Shown: one piece after another, positions 35,608 through 44,439 of the stretch
Layout of the letters: each line of letters opens with the position of its first letter
Position numbering within the stretch: the stretch's first letter is position 1
Assembly (NCBI RefSeq): GCF_022346545.1
Contig: NZ_JAKRNU010000006.1
Coordinates: forward strand, 239,483 to 303,482
DNA: 64,000 nt
From: Sporosarcina sp. ACRSM
GTDB lineage: Bacteria > Bacillota > Bacilli > Bacillales_A > Planococcaceae
Reading direction: 5' to 3'
Position numbers and translations under genes: made by a program
The notes under the pieces: model-generated
Told to the model about the DNA's origin: nothing
What the model saw: the letters and a program-made list of their open reading frames with translations, nothing else
Database searches by the model: none

Positions 35608-35681
35608 TTATTCATCCTCCTAACGAAATTATGTTATAGTTAAAACAAGAAAAATAATCAACTTTACTGGGGGACATTTAC

Positions 35682-36212
35682 ATGATTATTAAGCATAACA
35701 ATCACACACCTGTACTCGATTCAACCGTGTTCGTTGCGCCGGGTGCCAAAGTGATCGGAGATGTTCAAATCGGAGCAGAATCGACAATTTGGTTTAGCGC
35801 GGTGTTACGTGGTGATGAAGACAATATCACTATCGGTAAACGATGTAGCATCCAAGATAATTCTACTATCCATCAATCCGAAGGCGCACCAGTTACCGTA
35901 GGGGACGAGGTGACCATTGGGCACAATGTCGTTTTGCACGGATGTACGATCGGTAGACGATCCATTATCGGCATGGGTTCAACCATACTAGACCATGCAG
36001 AAATTGGAGAGGAGTGCATCATCGGTGCCAATACACTCATTCCGCAAGGCAAAAAAATTCCGCCTCGCTCACTTGTTATCGGTTCACCCGGTAAAGTCGT
36101 CCGGGAACTGACGGACAAAGACTTGGAGCTTATTCAATTATCAATCGATTCTTACGTTCAAAAAGGATATGAATACCGTGAAATCTTCCCGGACATCGTT
36201 ACGGTAAAATGA
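35682..36212 (+). CDS. paaY: PaaY-like gamma carbonic anhydrase/thioesterase family protein
   Basis: A 176-residue hexapeptide-repeat protein with histidine ligands in NSTIHQSEGAPVTVGDEVTIGHNVVLHGCTIGRRSIIG. In Escherichia coli PaaY is a thioesterase of the phenylacetate pathway that relieves CoA trapping; the homologue here sits directly beside paaX. The paralogue at 21363 is the ytoA form. GGGGGACATTTAC precedes the ATG. Confidence 0.75.
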   Translation: MIIKHNNHTPVLDSTVFVAPGAKVIGDVQIGAESTIWFSAVLRGDEDNITIGKRCSIQDNSTIHQSEGAPVTVGDEVTIGHNVVLHGCTIGRRSIIGMGSTILDHAEIGEECIIGANTLIPQGKKIPPRSLVIGSPGKVVRELTDKDLELIQLSIDSYVQKGYEYREIFPDIVTVK

Positions 36213-36216
36213 AGTG

Positions 36217-36266
36217 AGGCTGCTTGAAAAGTCGTAAATTGAATCGACTTGCAAAGCAGCCCCTTT
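36217..36266 (+). terminator. Terminator of paaY-like gene
   Basis: GGCTGCTT and AAGCAGCC arms with an inner AAGTCG/CGACTT stem, ending in CCTTTTT. Confidence 0.8.
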
Positions 36267-36318
36267 TTCTCATCGAGGTTTTTTTATGACCAATAGGGGC
36301 GTGTTCTGTTTTACTGGA

Positions 36319-37197
36319 CTATGAGATGATTAGCGGATGCTCGTTAGCGTCATATCCTTTGTCTTTTCGCCCCAAATCATTATCTTTTGCAAAAACTTCT
36401 TCGAAAAATCGGCTCGCTGGTTCGGCAAGTAATTTATAATACTTTTCGAATAAAAGAGTCGCATGCGTCCCACTCCACATTTCCGGTAACAGTTCTTTTG
36501 GCAGACCTGGATCATCGAATAGAAATTTTCGGTATTCATGGACAAGGTTTGTTCGTTCGACGAAACATTCTGCATCCGTCATGCTTCCTTCATTAATCAT
36601 ACTTTCATGGATGATATACTTTTTACTGTACACAGAAACGAATTCTTCGTATTTCGCTTCGATTTTCTCAAGTGGCCAACTTCTCTCAACAAGCGCTTTA
36701 TCCGATTGCGGTCCCCGGTACTCAACCAAGAAATAATCGACGTAGTCATCTATCGCGTATTTTTCCACAAGTAATCTAGCCTCAATCGCCAAGTCATTTG
36801 GAGAGATCCAACAGCCATTAGAGAAACTGCCAAATCCACTCCACATCAACTCATTGCGCAACTCATCACGAATGTGCCGCTTGTCCTCTGGGATCGTATA
36901 CATCAACATGCGCCATTTGCCATCCCATTCATGCGGTTGCACTTGGTAAATACGGCGAGCAGCTTCTTCAATCCGTTTTTCACCACGGTCTGTCAAGAAG
37001 TAATAACTTTTATTTCCTTGTTTTTCTGATTGAAACCAGCCAAGTTTCATCATTCTTGAAACGGCTACACGAACGGCCTGTTCATTGTGACCGAACTCTT
37101 TGAGCAAACGAATGAGACTACCGATCCAAATTTTGTTACCGTAATGCCGGATATAATCCCCAAAAATCGTAAAAATCATCGATTGCGTATTTGACAT
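36319..37197 (-). CDS. paaX: PaaX-type phenylacetyl-CoA responsive repressor
   Basis: A 292-residue member of the PaaX family. N-terminal winged helix (IFGDYIRHYGNKIWIGSLIRLLKEFGHNEQAVRVAVSRMMKLGW) is followed by the family central domain (MLMYTIPEDKRHIRDELRNELMWSGFG) and C-terminal part. PaaX proteins repress paa operons and are released by phenylacetyl-CoA. Its own -10 box TATAAT (around 37240) overlaps an AACGATA half-site like those before paaA and paaK, so autorepression is likely. No other regulator is in the island. Confidence 0.93.
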   Translation of the reverse strand: MSNTQSMIFTIFGDYIRHYGNKIWIGSLIRLLKEFGHNEQAVRVAVSRMMKLGWFQSEKQGNKSYYFLTDRGEKRIEEAARRIYQVQPHEWDGKWRMLMYTIPEDKRHIRDELRNELMWSGFGSFSNGCWISPNDLAIEARLLVEKYAIDDYVDYFLVEYRGPQSDKALVERSWPLEKIEAKYEEFVSVYSKKYIIHESMINEGSMTDAECFVERTNLVHEYRKFLFDDPGLPKELLPEMWSGTHATLLFEKYYKLLAEPASRFFEEVFAKDNDLGRKDKGYDANEHPLIIS

Positions 37198-37239
37198 AGT
37201 TTATCACTCTTTCCTTACAGCATTTCAAGAACCACTTTC

Positions 37240-37262
37240 CTTTCCATTATATCGTTATATGT
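37240..37262 (-). promoter_or_regulatory. paaX promoter with PaaX half-site
   Basis: On the minus strand AACATATAACGATATAATGG contains the AACGATA half-site seen at paaA and a TATAAT -10 box overlapping it. Only one half of the direct-repeat motif is seen. Confidence 0.45.
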
Positions 37263-37274
37263 TTAAATGGGAAC

Positions 37275-38051
37275 TTATTTACCTGTAAATTCTGGATTTC
37301 TTTTTTCACTAAAGGCTTTTAGCGCCTCAATACGGTCTTCCGTTGGGATCACAAGCTCATATGCTTTCGACTCAATCGCAAGTCCTGTTTGTAAATCGGT
37401 ATTCATCCCTTGTATAATCGCATACTTTGCTTGTCTGATCGCTATCGGTCCATTTTTCGTTATATTGGATGCAAACTCCTCACATGCTCCCAACAGCTGA
37501 TCTTTTTCTACAATCTTCAGTACGACGCCAAGCTCAAGTCCTTCTTCAGCTGTGAATCTTTTTGCCGTAAAGATCAGTTCTTTCGCTTTCATCTCACCGA
37601 CGAGTCGAGGAAGTCGCTGGGTTCCACCCGCGCCCGGGATAATCGCCCAACTTGTTTCGGTCAGCCCCATAAGAACTCCTTGTACCGCGATTGAAAAATC
37701 ACACGCAAGCATCAATTCAAAACCGCCGCCAAGCGCATATCCGTTCACAGCAGCAATTGTTGGTTGCGGTAAATCGGCGATGCTGTTGAACACATCCCGG
37801 ATTGCCCGCACATTCCGTCTTGTTTCAGTCTCCGTTAATGTTTTTCGTTCTTTCAAATCGGCACCTGCACTGAATGCTTTGTCCCCCGCTCCAGTGAAAA
37901 TGACAACGTTCACTTCTGTATCCAATGCGATTATGTCTGTTACTTCTTGTAACTCCCGTAGCGTATCATAGTTGAAACAATTCAACGCTTCTTCCCGATT
38001 GATTGTGACAGTGGCAATTCCATTCTTTTTTGTCAATAAAATATTTGTCAT
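37275..38051 (-). CDS. Enoyl-CoA hydratase/isomerase family protein (crotonase)
   Basis: A 258-residue crotonase from the ATG at 38051 (AAAGGGGAGAGAAAA upstream; an in-frame extension lacks a site). Both catalytic Glu positions are conserved: GGGFELMLACD and GLTETSWAIIPGAGGTQRL. The oxyanion-hole block is FSAGADLKERKT. It could serve as 2,3-dehydroadipyl-CoA hydratase or as a hydratase/oxepin-CoA ring-opening partner in a pathway without PaaZ. A terminator at 38118 separates it from paaJ, so it may have its own expression or read-through. Confidence 0.85.
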   Translation of the reverse strand: MTNILLTKKNGIATVTINREEALNCFNYDTLRELQEVTDIIALDTEVNVVIFTGAGDKAFSAGADLKERKTLTETETRRNVRAIRDVFNSIADLPQPTIAAVNGYALGGGFELMLACDFSIAVQGVLMGLTETSWAIIPGAGGTQRLPRLVGEMKAKELIFTAKRFTAEEGLELGVVLKIVEKDQLLGACEEFASNITKNGPIAIRQAKYAIIQGMNTDLQTGLAIESKAYELVIPTEDRIEALKAFSEKRNPEFTGK

Positions 38052-38117
38052 TTTTCTCTCCCCTTTATCAAATTTATAGCTTGGTTTATTTAGCATACTC
38101 CGTTAGAATAAAGTCCA

Positions 38118-38152
38118 AAAAGCTGTCCAACATTTACTGGACAGCTTTTTGT
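38118..38152 (-). terminator. Terminator of the main paa operon (after paaJ)
   Basis: AAAAAGCTGTCCA and TGGACAGCTTTTT arms, perfect 13-bp stem with an 8-base loop and T tract on both strands. Confidence 0.85.
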
Positions 38153-38158
38153 TGACGA

Positions 38159-39364
38159 TCATTCCCGGATATTTTCGACAATAGCCGCAATGCCTTGTCC
38201 GACACCGATACACATTGTCGCAAGGCCGTATTTCTCATCCCGCTTCTTCATTTCATGGATGAGCGTTGTCAAAATACGTGCTCCACTCGCGCCAAGTGGA
38301 TGTCCAAATGCAATTGCTCCACCGTTAACATTTACTTTTTCCTGATCAAGTTCAAGCTGTTTTATGCATTCAAGTGATTGTGAAGCGAATGCTTCGTTCA
38401 ATTCAATTAAACCAAGGTCGTCTTTGTTCAAACCTGCACGATCAAGTGCCTTTCTGGACGCATAGATCGGACCAAGCCCCATCACAGCTGGCTCAAGTCC
38501 TGCTGTTGCTCCCGCCACGTACTTTGCTAATGGCTTCAAACCAAGTTCTTTCGCTTTTTCGGCGCTCATTAATAATAGTGCAGAAGCTCCATCATTGACG
38601 CCGGAAGCATTTCCTGCTGTTACCGTACCATTTTCAAAAATTGGGCGCAGTTTACCGAGTCCTTCAAGTGTCGATTCGGGACGTGGATGTTCGTCCGTGT
38701 CGACAACGATTTCATTCCCTTTGCGGTCTTTGTAAACGACCGGAACAATTTCCTCTGCAAAGCGGTTTGCTTCCATTGCTTTTTTCGCACGTTCTTGGCT
38801 TTCAAGTGCAAAACGATCTTGTGCTTCGCGGCTAATATCGAAACGCTGGGCAACATTTTCAGCCGTCTTTGGCATTGTATCGGCGCCGTACATTTCCTCA
38901 AGCTTTTTATTGGTGAAACGCCAACCGATTGTCGTATCATACATTTTCATATCGCCGCGTGGATTTGCACGTTCTGGTTTTGCCATAACAAAAGGTGCGC
39001 GTGTCATACTTTCTGTTCCACCTGCGATGTAAATATCTCCTTCGCCTACTGCAATTGATCTCGCGGCGTAAATGACCGCATCTAGCCCCGAACCGCATAG
39101 TCGGTTCAGCGTTGTCCCTCCAATTTCGATCGGCAACCCCGCAAGTAATGTCGACATTCTTGCAACGTTACGATTATCTTCTCCTGCCTGGTTTGCATTA
39201 CCAAAAATAACTTCTTCAATCTGATTAACTGGAACACCCGGGTTCCGCTCAACAAGTGCTTTTAGAACGACAGCGCCCAAATCGTCCGGTCTAATGTCCT
39301 TTAACGCGCCGTTGTACCTTCCGATCGGTGTTCGAACGGCATCAACAATCACTACTTCTTTCAT
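38159..39364 (-). CDS. paaJ: Thiolase: 3-oxoadipyl-CoA/acetyl-CoA acyltransferase (PaaJ-like)
   Basis: A 401-residue thiolase with active-site Cys in [11 protein letters not shown] (about residue 90), His in [16 protein letters not shown] and the C-terminal Cys in [10 protein letters not shown]. It cleaves beta-ketoadipyl-CoA or 3-oxo-5,6-dehydrosuberyl-CoA with CoA in phenylacetate degradation. The start overlaps the end of paaH by 4 bp. The name rests on cluster context; it could also be a general acetyl-CoA acetyltransferase. Confidence 0.88.
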   Translation of the reverse strand: MKEVVIVDAVRTPIGRYNGALKDIRPDDLGAVVLKALVERNPGVPVNQIEEVIFGNANQAGEDNRNVARMSTLLAGLPIEIGGTTLNRLCGSGLDAVIYAARSIAVGEGDIYIAGGTESMTRAPFVMAKPERANPRGDMKMYDTTIGWRFTNKKLEEMYGADTMPKTAENVAQRFDISREAQDRFALESQERAKKAMEANRFAEEIVPVVYKDRKGNEIVVDTDEHPRPESTLEGLGKLRPIFENGTVTAGNASGVNDGASALLLMSAEKAKELGLKPLAKYVAGATAGLEPAVMGLGPIYASRKALDRAGLNKDDLGLIELNEAFASQSLECIKQLELDQEKVNVNGGAIAFGHPLGASGARILTTLIHEMKKRDEKYGLATMCIGVGQGIAAIVENIRE

Positions 39365-40242
39365 TTTTTCACCAACTCTTTCTCTGTTTCATGCTGTGCA
39401 TACTCATAAACACCTTTACCGCTCTTTCTTCCAAGACGTCCTGCTTGAACATACTGCTCCAAAAGAGGAGCCGGACGGAATCTTTCACCCAGTTTTTCAT
39501 GCATATAGCGCAAGTTATTCAACCGTGCATCTAACCCGACAAGGTCAACGAGCTCAAATGGTCCCATCGGATAGCCCAGTCCTAGCTTAATAGCCTTATC
39601 AATTTCTTCTGGCGTACCGAGTCCTTCTTGTAACATGTGGAATGCTTCATTTCCTACAAGTGCACTCATACGACTCGTTACAAATCCCGGGAATTCATTA
39701 ATCACAACCGTTTCTTTGCCCATTCTTTCAGCAACTTCTCGGATGACTTTAGCCGTTTCATCATTCGTCTCCAACCCGCGAATAATTTCAACGAGCGGCA
39801 TTTTATGTACAGGGTTAAAGAAATGCATGGCAATTGTTTTTTCTGGTCGTTTCCCATATGACGCGATTTCTGTCGGGCTCATCGTAGATGTATTCGTTGC
39901 AAAATAACATGCTTCTGGAGCATGTGCTTCAATCGTTTCGAATACTTGCTGTTTAATTGCAGCTATCTCAGGCACCGCTTCGATAATGAGATCTGCATTA
40001 GCTGCCGCCTGCGCTAAATCTGTCACATATGATAATTTTTCTTTGGCAGTGGTAGCTGTTTCTGCTGTTACTTTTCCTCTTTCGACTCCCTTTTCAAAAA
40101 TTACAGAAATTTCATTTTCTGCGTTTTTCAGTGCATCAGGGTTAATGTCAACGATGGAAACAGCATAACCTCCCAATGCCCCAACGTAGGCGATCCCTCT
40201 TCCCATGACGCCGGAACCGACGACAACGATACGTTCAATCAT
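39361..40242 (-). CDS. paaH: 3-hydroxyacyl-CoA dehydrogenase (PaaH-like)
   Basis: A 293-residue protein with the N-terminal NAD fold ([24 protein letters not shown]), catalytic His/Glu region [19 protein letters not shown] and the C-terminal domain ([16 protein letters not shown]). Very similar to 3-hydroxybutyryl-CoA dehydrogenases. In this cluster it most likely oxidises 3-hydroxyadipyl-CoA. AGGAGGAATAAAC lies before the ATG. A structured repeat (40261-40455) separates it from the aldehyde dehydrogenase upstream. Confidence 0.9.
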   Translation of the reverse strand: MIERIVVVGSGVMGRGIAYVGALGGYAVSIVDINPDALKNAENEISVIFEKGVERGKVTAETATTAKEKLSYVTDLAQAAANADLIIEAVPEIAAIKQQVFETIEAHAPEACYFATNTSTMSPTEIASYGKRPEKTIAMHFFNPVHKMPLVEIIRGLETNDETAKVIREVAERMGKETVVINEFPGFVTSRMSALVGNEAFHMLQEGLGTPEEIDKAIKLGLGYPMGPFELVDLVGLDARLNNLRYMHEKLGERFRPAPLLEQYVQAGRLGRKSGKGVYEYAQHETEKELVKK

Positions 40243-40260
40243 GTTTATTCCTCCTTAATA

Positions 40261-40455
40261 AATCAAATACGCCTCGGCGTATTTGCGTCCAGATTTTGAA
40301 TTGCGCTTGCGCAATTATATCCCTTCAAAATCTGTGACATCCGCCGGAGGCTACCTTTATTCAGCAGCTGTTTGAACCACACTGAAATGCATACCTATTT
40401 AACATTGATCCCACTACTTATAGAGGTAGCAGACTCCTGCTGAATAAAGGTAAAA
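40261..40455 (+). repeat. Structured intergenic repeat, copy C, inside the paa operon
   Basis: Same layout as 13547-13741: CGCCTCGGCG hairpin, TTGCGTCCAGATTTT, an inner GCGCTTGCGC hairpin, CAAAATCTGTGACATCCGCC, GGAGGC, a TACCTTTATTCAGCAG/CTGCTGAATAAAGGTA outer stem and a CTACTTATAGAGGTAG hairpin. Differences from copy B in the paired positions are compensatory (T-A for C-G). It lies between the ALDH gene and paaH on the opposite orientation to transcription. Confidence 0.75.
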
Positions 40456-40501
40456 ATGCGGACAGAGAACATCCCCGTCCGCGTCGTAATGAATCGGTAT
40501 C

Positions 40502-42013
40502 TTAGAGGCCGAGTGGGTTCAATGGGCGGCTACCGAAGTAGGAGACGATACTCTTCGTTTCCGTGTAAAGATCCAATGTTTCGATGGACAATTCGCGCCC
40601 AAAACCGGATTGCTTATAGCCGCCGAACGGTGTTCCCGGCATTGCGGAAAACGGGCAGTTGACCATCACAATTCCAGCTTGAATTTGGTTCGCTACACGT
40701 GTCGCACGTGCACCGTCTTTTGACCAAACCGCGGATCCTAGACCGTAGATTGTATCATTTGCTAAAGCGATTGCTTCTTTTTCGTCTTTGAATTTCATGA
40801 CCGTCACAACAGGTCCAAAAATTTCTTCCTGAACAATTTCCATATCTTGAGTTACATTTCCAATAATGGTCGGCTCGTACCAGAATCCGTTTTCAAATCC
40901 TTCAGGCTTCGCTTCTTTGCCGCCCACCAACACTTCTGCACCTTCTTTTACCGCGCGCTGGACATACCCATCAATCGTATCTAGTTGACCTTGGTCGATG
41001 ATGGCACCCATATGTGTTCCTTTATCAAACGGATTGCCCAAAACGATTTGTTTTGCTTTCGACACGAATTTTTCCATAAACTCATCATAAATGGCTTCAT
41101 GGATATACAGTCTTGAACGTGCTTCACAGGATTGGCCAGAGTTATAGAAAATACCGTAAAGAGAGCCATCAACAGCTGCATCCACGTCCGCATCTTCAAA
41201 TACGAGATTCGGAGACTTTCCACCAAGTTCGAGTGTTACACGTTTCAATGTTTGAGATGCTTTGCCCATAATGTCTTTACCGATTGGTGTAGATCCTGTG
41301 AATGCCACTTTGTCTACATTCGGGTGTTCAACTAAGTAATTTCCAACGTCCGCACCTGATCCTGGGACAATGTTGACCACGCCGGCAGGAACGCCCGCTT
41401 CAAGACAGATTTCACCGAGAACAATTGCCGTAAGCGGTGTCAATGATGCTGGCTTGACAACAATTGAACAACCTACTGCAATGGCAGGTGCAATTTTCCA
41501 TGCCGCCATCATCAGTGGATAGTTCCACGGAATGATTTGCGCACAAACGCCTACTGGCTCTTTTTCTGTGTAGTTTTGGAACTGACCAGGAAGGTTATTT
41601 ACAACACCTCTGTGGCCAACAATTGCACCCGCGTAAAATTCGAAATCTTCAATGGCTTGGTTAATTTGCCCTTGTGCTGCATCTACTGTCTTCCCTGTAT
41701 TGAGCACTTCGAGTTCAACAAGCTCCTTGAAACGCGAGCGCATAATTTCTGCAATTTTGTTCAGCGTGCGTGCCCGATAGCCTACAGGTAGTTTTTTCCA
41801 CTTACCATGATCAAATGCATCGCGTGCTGCTTGAACTGCGCGTTCCGCATCTTCTTGTGAAGCTTTTGCCACTTCTGCAACGAGCTCTCCTGTTGCCGGA
41901 TTATAAACTTTAATCGTTTCACCTGTACTGCTTTTCACTTGTTCTCCATTAATGAGTAGCGAATAAAAATCCCGTTTAACTTCTAATTTCGTTTCCTCTA
42001 TAATTGTCGACAT
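40502..42013 (-). CDS. NAD-dependent aldehyde dehydrogenase of the paa operon
   Basis: A 503-residue class I/betaine-aldehyde-like aldehyde dehydrogenase. Catalytic Cys in FYNSGQSCEARSR (about residue 300), Glu in VTLELGGKSPNLV, NAD motif FTGSTPIG. The ATG at 42013 has AAAGGAG 8 bases upstream. In the phenylacetate pathway an aldehyde dehydrogenase must oxidise the ring-opened semialdehyde; PaaZ, the usual bifunctional enzyme, is absent here, so this protein is the candidate. An alternative is a phenylacetaldehyde dehydrogenase feeding phenylacetate into the pathway. Confidence 0.85.
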   Translation of the reverse strand: MSTIIEETKLEVKRDFYSLLINGEQVKSSTGETIKVYNPATGELVAEVAKASQEDAERAVQAARDAFDHGKWKKLPVGYRARTLNKIAEIMRSRFKELVELEVLNTGKTVDAAQGQINQAIEDFEFYAGAIVGHRGVVNNLPGQFQNYTEKEPVGVCAQIIPWNYPLMMAAWKIAPAIAVGCSIVVKPASLTPLTAIVLGEICLEAGVPAGVVNIVPGSGADVGNYLVEHPNVDKVAFTGSTPIGKDIMGKASQTLKRVTLELGGKSPNLVFEDADVDAAVDGSLYGIFYNSGQSCEARSRLYIHEAIYDEFMEKFVSKAKQIVLGNPFDKGTHMGAIIDQGQLDTIDGYVQRAVKEGAEVLVGGKEAKPEGFENGFWYEPTIIGNVTQDMEIVQEEIFGPVVTVMKFKDEKEAIALANDTIYGLGSAVWSKDGARATRVANQIQAGIVMVNCPFSAMPGTPFGGYKQSGFGRELSIETLDLYTETKSIVSYFGSRPLNPLGL

Positions 42014-42027
42014 ATCGAACACTCCTT

Positions 42028-42801
42028 TTATTTACCTATAAAAACAGGCTTTCTTTTTTCCATGAACGCTGTGACACCTTCCCGATGGTCAGCAGTCAAA
42101 CCCGCTATGCGCTGCCCTTGTGCTTCTTGTTCAAGAAATTCTTCATAAGATAGTTCAGTAGCCACATTCAATGAACGTTTAATCAATCCGATTGCCTTTG
42201 TTGGCAGAGCAGCTAAACGTTCCGCAAACGCCGACACTTCAGCTTCCCACTCATCGACCGCAATCAAGCGATTCGCGAGCCCCAATTGTACTGCTTCGGC
42301 CGCTTGAACCTTCTCACCAAGTATCGAAAGTTCAGCTGCCTTCGCCTGTCCAACGAGCTTTGTAAGGACATGTAAATTCCCTGAATCCGGGATGAGTCCG
42401 ACATGTATGAAAGCATTTAAGAAACTGGCACGCTCTGAGACAAGTCTGAAATCACACGCCAATGCGAGGCTGAATCCTGCGCCAGCCGCAACCCCATTCA
42501 CAGCTGCAACAATCGGTTTTTCAAGTTGCCGAATCGCTTTCAACATTGGACCGTACTGGTTACGTAACACTTCACCATGATCCATCTGTTCATCCACACT
42601 CGCCAAATCTTGGCCGGCACAAAACGCTCTTCCTACACCGGTTAGGACGATACAACGCACTTGTTCATCCGCCGCTGCGGATTTTATCGCAGTCGTTATT
42701 TCTTTGTTCATTTGCTCCGTAAACGCATTCAGTTTGTCGGGGCGGTTCAGTCGAAGCCAAGCAACTCCGTCTGTTACTTCATATCGAATCGTCTCGTACA
42801 T
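42028..42801 (-). CDS. paaG: 1,2-epoxyphenylacetyl-CoA isomerase (PaaG-like crotonase)
   Basis: A 257-residue crotonase. The oxyanion block is FCAGQDLASVDEQM, and the position equivalent to the second hydratase Glu is replaced by the PaaG-type Asp in HVGLIPDSGNLHVL. PaaG turns the ring epoxide of phenylacetyl-CoA into oxepin-CoA. It lies 15 bp from the next crotonase. AAGGAGAATTGCTGT precedes the ATG. Confidence 0.88.
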   Translation of the reverse strand: MYETIRYEVTDGVAWLRLNRPDKLNAFTEQMNKEITTAIKSAAADEQVRCIVLTGVGRAFCAGQDLASVDEQMDHGEVLRNQYGPMLKAIRQLEKPIVAAVNGVAAGAGFSLALACDFRLVSERASFLNAFIHVGLIPDSGNLHVLTKLVGQAKAAELSILGEKVQAAEAVQLGLANRLIAVDEWEAEVSAFAERLAALPTKAIGLIKRSLNVATELSYEEFLEQEAQGQRIAGLTADHREGVTAFMEKRKPVFIGK

Positions 42802-42815
42802 ACAGCAATTCTCCT

Positions 42816-43592
42816 TTACTTCCCTTTGTACTGCGGCTTCCTTTTTTCAACGAAAGCGCTCATGCCCTCTTTCTGGTCTTCGGAAGCAAATAAAAGGTAG
42901 AAGTTTTTACGCTCATATTGCATGCCTTCATATAATGTATAATCAACAGCTTTGTTCACTGAATCTTTGATAAGGCGTACGGCAAGTGGTGGCTGTTGAG
43001 CAATTTTTGCTGCATACTTCATGGTTTCTTCCAGTAAGAGCTCAGGTGCAACAATCCGATTGATAACGCCATGATGAAGGGCTGTCTCTGAGGTGATCCG
43101 TTCTCCTGTCCAAATCCATTCAAGCGCTTTTGTTCGTCCGACGAGTTTCGTCAACCGTTGTGTACCTCCTGCCCCCGGCATCACACCAAGATTCACTTCC
43201 GGAAATGAAAATTCAGTTCCACTTGCCGCAACGAGCGAGTCACAACAAAGAGCAAGTTCAAACCCACCGCCGAAAACAAAGCCTTGCACAGCACCAATAA
43301 TTGGTTTTTTAATGTTAGAAATTCGATCCCAATCCGCGAACTGATTCAACAATTCCAAGCGGATTGGATCATCTTCGGACATTTCGTCGATGTCTGCGCC
43401 AGCCGAAAAGGCACGGCCTTTTCCTGAAAGCACGATGACTCGTGCATCTGAATTCCGATCAAATTCTTCCATTGCCGTAAGAATTTCACCGATCATTTTT
43501 CGGTTCAGCGAATTTAGCTGACGTGGACGATTCAAAACGACACTTGCAATCCCGTCCGCTAAGGATGTTTCAATGAATTCAAAACCATCCAT
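42816..43592 (-). CDS. paaF: Enoyl-CoA hydratase (PaaF-like crotonase)
   Basis: A 258-residue crotonase with both catalytic glutamates (GGGFELALCCD and FPEVNLGVMPGAGGTQRL). The ATG at 43592 begins one base after the TAA of the EthD gene, using GTGAGGATG as ribosome binding site. In the pathway it is expected to hydrate 2,3-dehydroadipyl-CoA. Which of the two ordinary crotonases in the island has this job cannot be decided from sequence alone. Confidence 0.85.
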   Translation of the reverse strand: MDGFEFIETSLADGIASVVLNRPRQLNSLNRKMIGEILTAMEEFDRNSDARVIVLSGKGRAFSAGADIDEMSEDDPIRLELLNQFADWDRISNIKKPIIGAVQGFVFGGGFELALCCDSLVAASGTEFSFPEVNLGVMPGAGGTQRLTKLVGRTKALEWIWTGERITSETALHHGVINRIVAPELLLEETMKYAAKIAQQPPLAVRLIKDSVNKAVDYTLYEGMQYERKNFYLLFASEDQKEGMSAFVEKRKPQYKGK

Positions 43593-43593
43593 T

Positions 43594-43896
43594 TTACGCA
43601 TCCTCACCGATGATCAATGTGACGAGGTCGCCCGCAAAGCTCATCAAGTCTTTACCGGATGCTTTCCCTTCTTCTGAACGCATGCCGTTTTTCAATGCTT
43701 CCGCATCATCATAAATCATTTCACACATCAAATAATAAGGTGGTTTTCCGCCCATTACAGAGTTTGTGAATTTTGTTACTTTCATTTCACGCAGGCCCGG
43801 AATCTTTGCTGTTATTGGGCCGTGGACATTAAAGTAATGTTCATCGAATGCTTTTTCATCTTCCGGGTGTTTATACAACGCTACAAGTTTTGCCAT
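43594..43896 (-). CDS. EthD-family protein embedded in the paa operon
   Basis: About 100 residues of the dimeric alpha/beta-barrel EthD family: MAKLVALYKHPEDEKAFDEHYFNVHGPITAKIPGLREMKVTKF, with the typical HGP motif. The start is one of two adjacent ATG codons at 43896-43899 after GAGGAG. It lies between paaD and paaF with 1 and 16 bp gaps, so is clearly an operon member. It is not part of the classical E. coli paa set. EthD proteins are of uncertain function, some act as monooxygenase-like or isomerase-like enzymes. Confidence 0.8.
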   Translation of the reverse strand: MAKLVALYKHPEDEKAFDEHYFNVHGPITAKIPGLREMKVTKFTNSVMGGKPPYYLMCEMIYDDAEALKNGMRSEEGKASGKDLMSFAGDLVTLIIGEDA

Positions 43897-43912
43897 CATA
43901 AATCTCCTCACT

Positions 43913-44413
43913 TTACATTAATGTTGAAACCGGCTTCATTGCCTCAAAAACGTTTTTGCAACTTTTACAGTAAAGAATACTTCTGCAAGCTGTCGGCCCG
44001 AATATATTATCCATCGTCACATAGGTAGAACCGCAATAGGCACAGTCGACGTGCCACGAGCCATCTTCCTCAAAATGGCGTGGCGGCGGTGCAATACCAA
44101 ACTTCCGTAGCCCTGCATGCCCCTGTTCCGAAATTCGATCGGATGTCCACGGTGGACTGAAAATGAATTCTACTTCCACCTCCGACACATCCGGAAGTTC
44201 CTGCACGGCCTCGACTGTATTTTTCTTGATGATTTCTAGCGCTGGACAGCCGAGGAACGTCGGCAGAAGAACAACTTTCACATCGTTCCCTTCTACCGTG
44301 ACATTCTCCACCATCCCAAGATCAAGGATGCTCACCGTATCAATCTCCGGGTCTTTCACATTCATCAGCGCACCGTATACGCTCTCGTTCGTTGGTTGTG
44401 TAAGTAATGTCAT
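43913..44413 (-). CDS. paaD: Phenylacetyl-CoA epoxidase assembly protein PaaD
   Basis: A 166-residue PaaD: an N-terminal DUF59/MIP18 domain (VKDPEIDTVSILDLGMVENVTVEGNDVKVVLLPTFLGCPALEIIKKN) and a C-terminal zinc ribbon (CAYCGS, CRSILYCKSCKNVFEAMK). It is thought to aid maturation of the diiron epoxidase. AAAGGAGGATTCCCC lies before the ATG. Confidence 0.92.
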   Translation of the reverse strand: MTLLTQPTNESVYGALMNVKDPEIDTVSILDLGMVENVTVEGNDVKVVLLPTFLGCPALEIIKKNTVEAVQELPDVSEVEVEFIFSPPWTSDRISEQGHAGLRKFGIAPPPRHFEEDGSWHVDCAYCGSTYVTMDNIFGPTACRSILYCKSCKNVFEAMKPVSTLM

Positions 44414-44439
44414 CAGGGGAATCCTCCTTTAATTATCGA

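Noticed and set aside
35608..35681. PaaX operator between the flavin oxidoreductase and paaY-like genes
   Set aside because: TAACG-N7-GTTATAG resembles one half of the motif but lacks the second AACG unit at the right distance.
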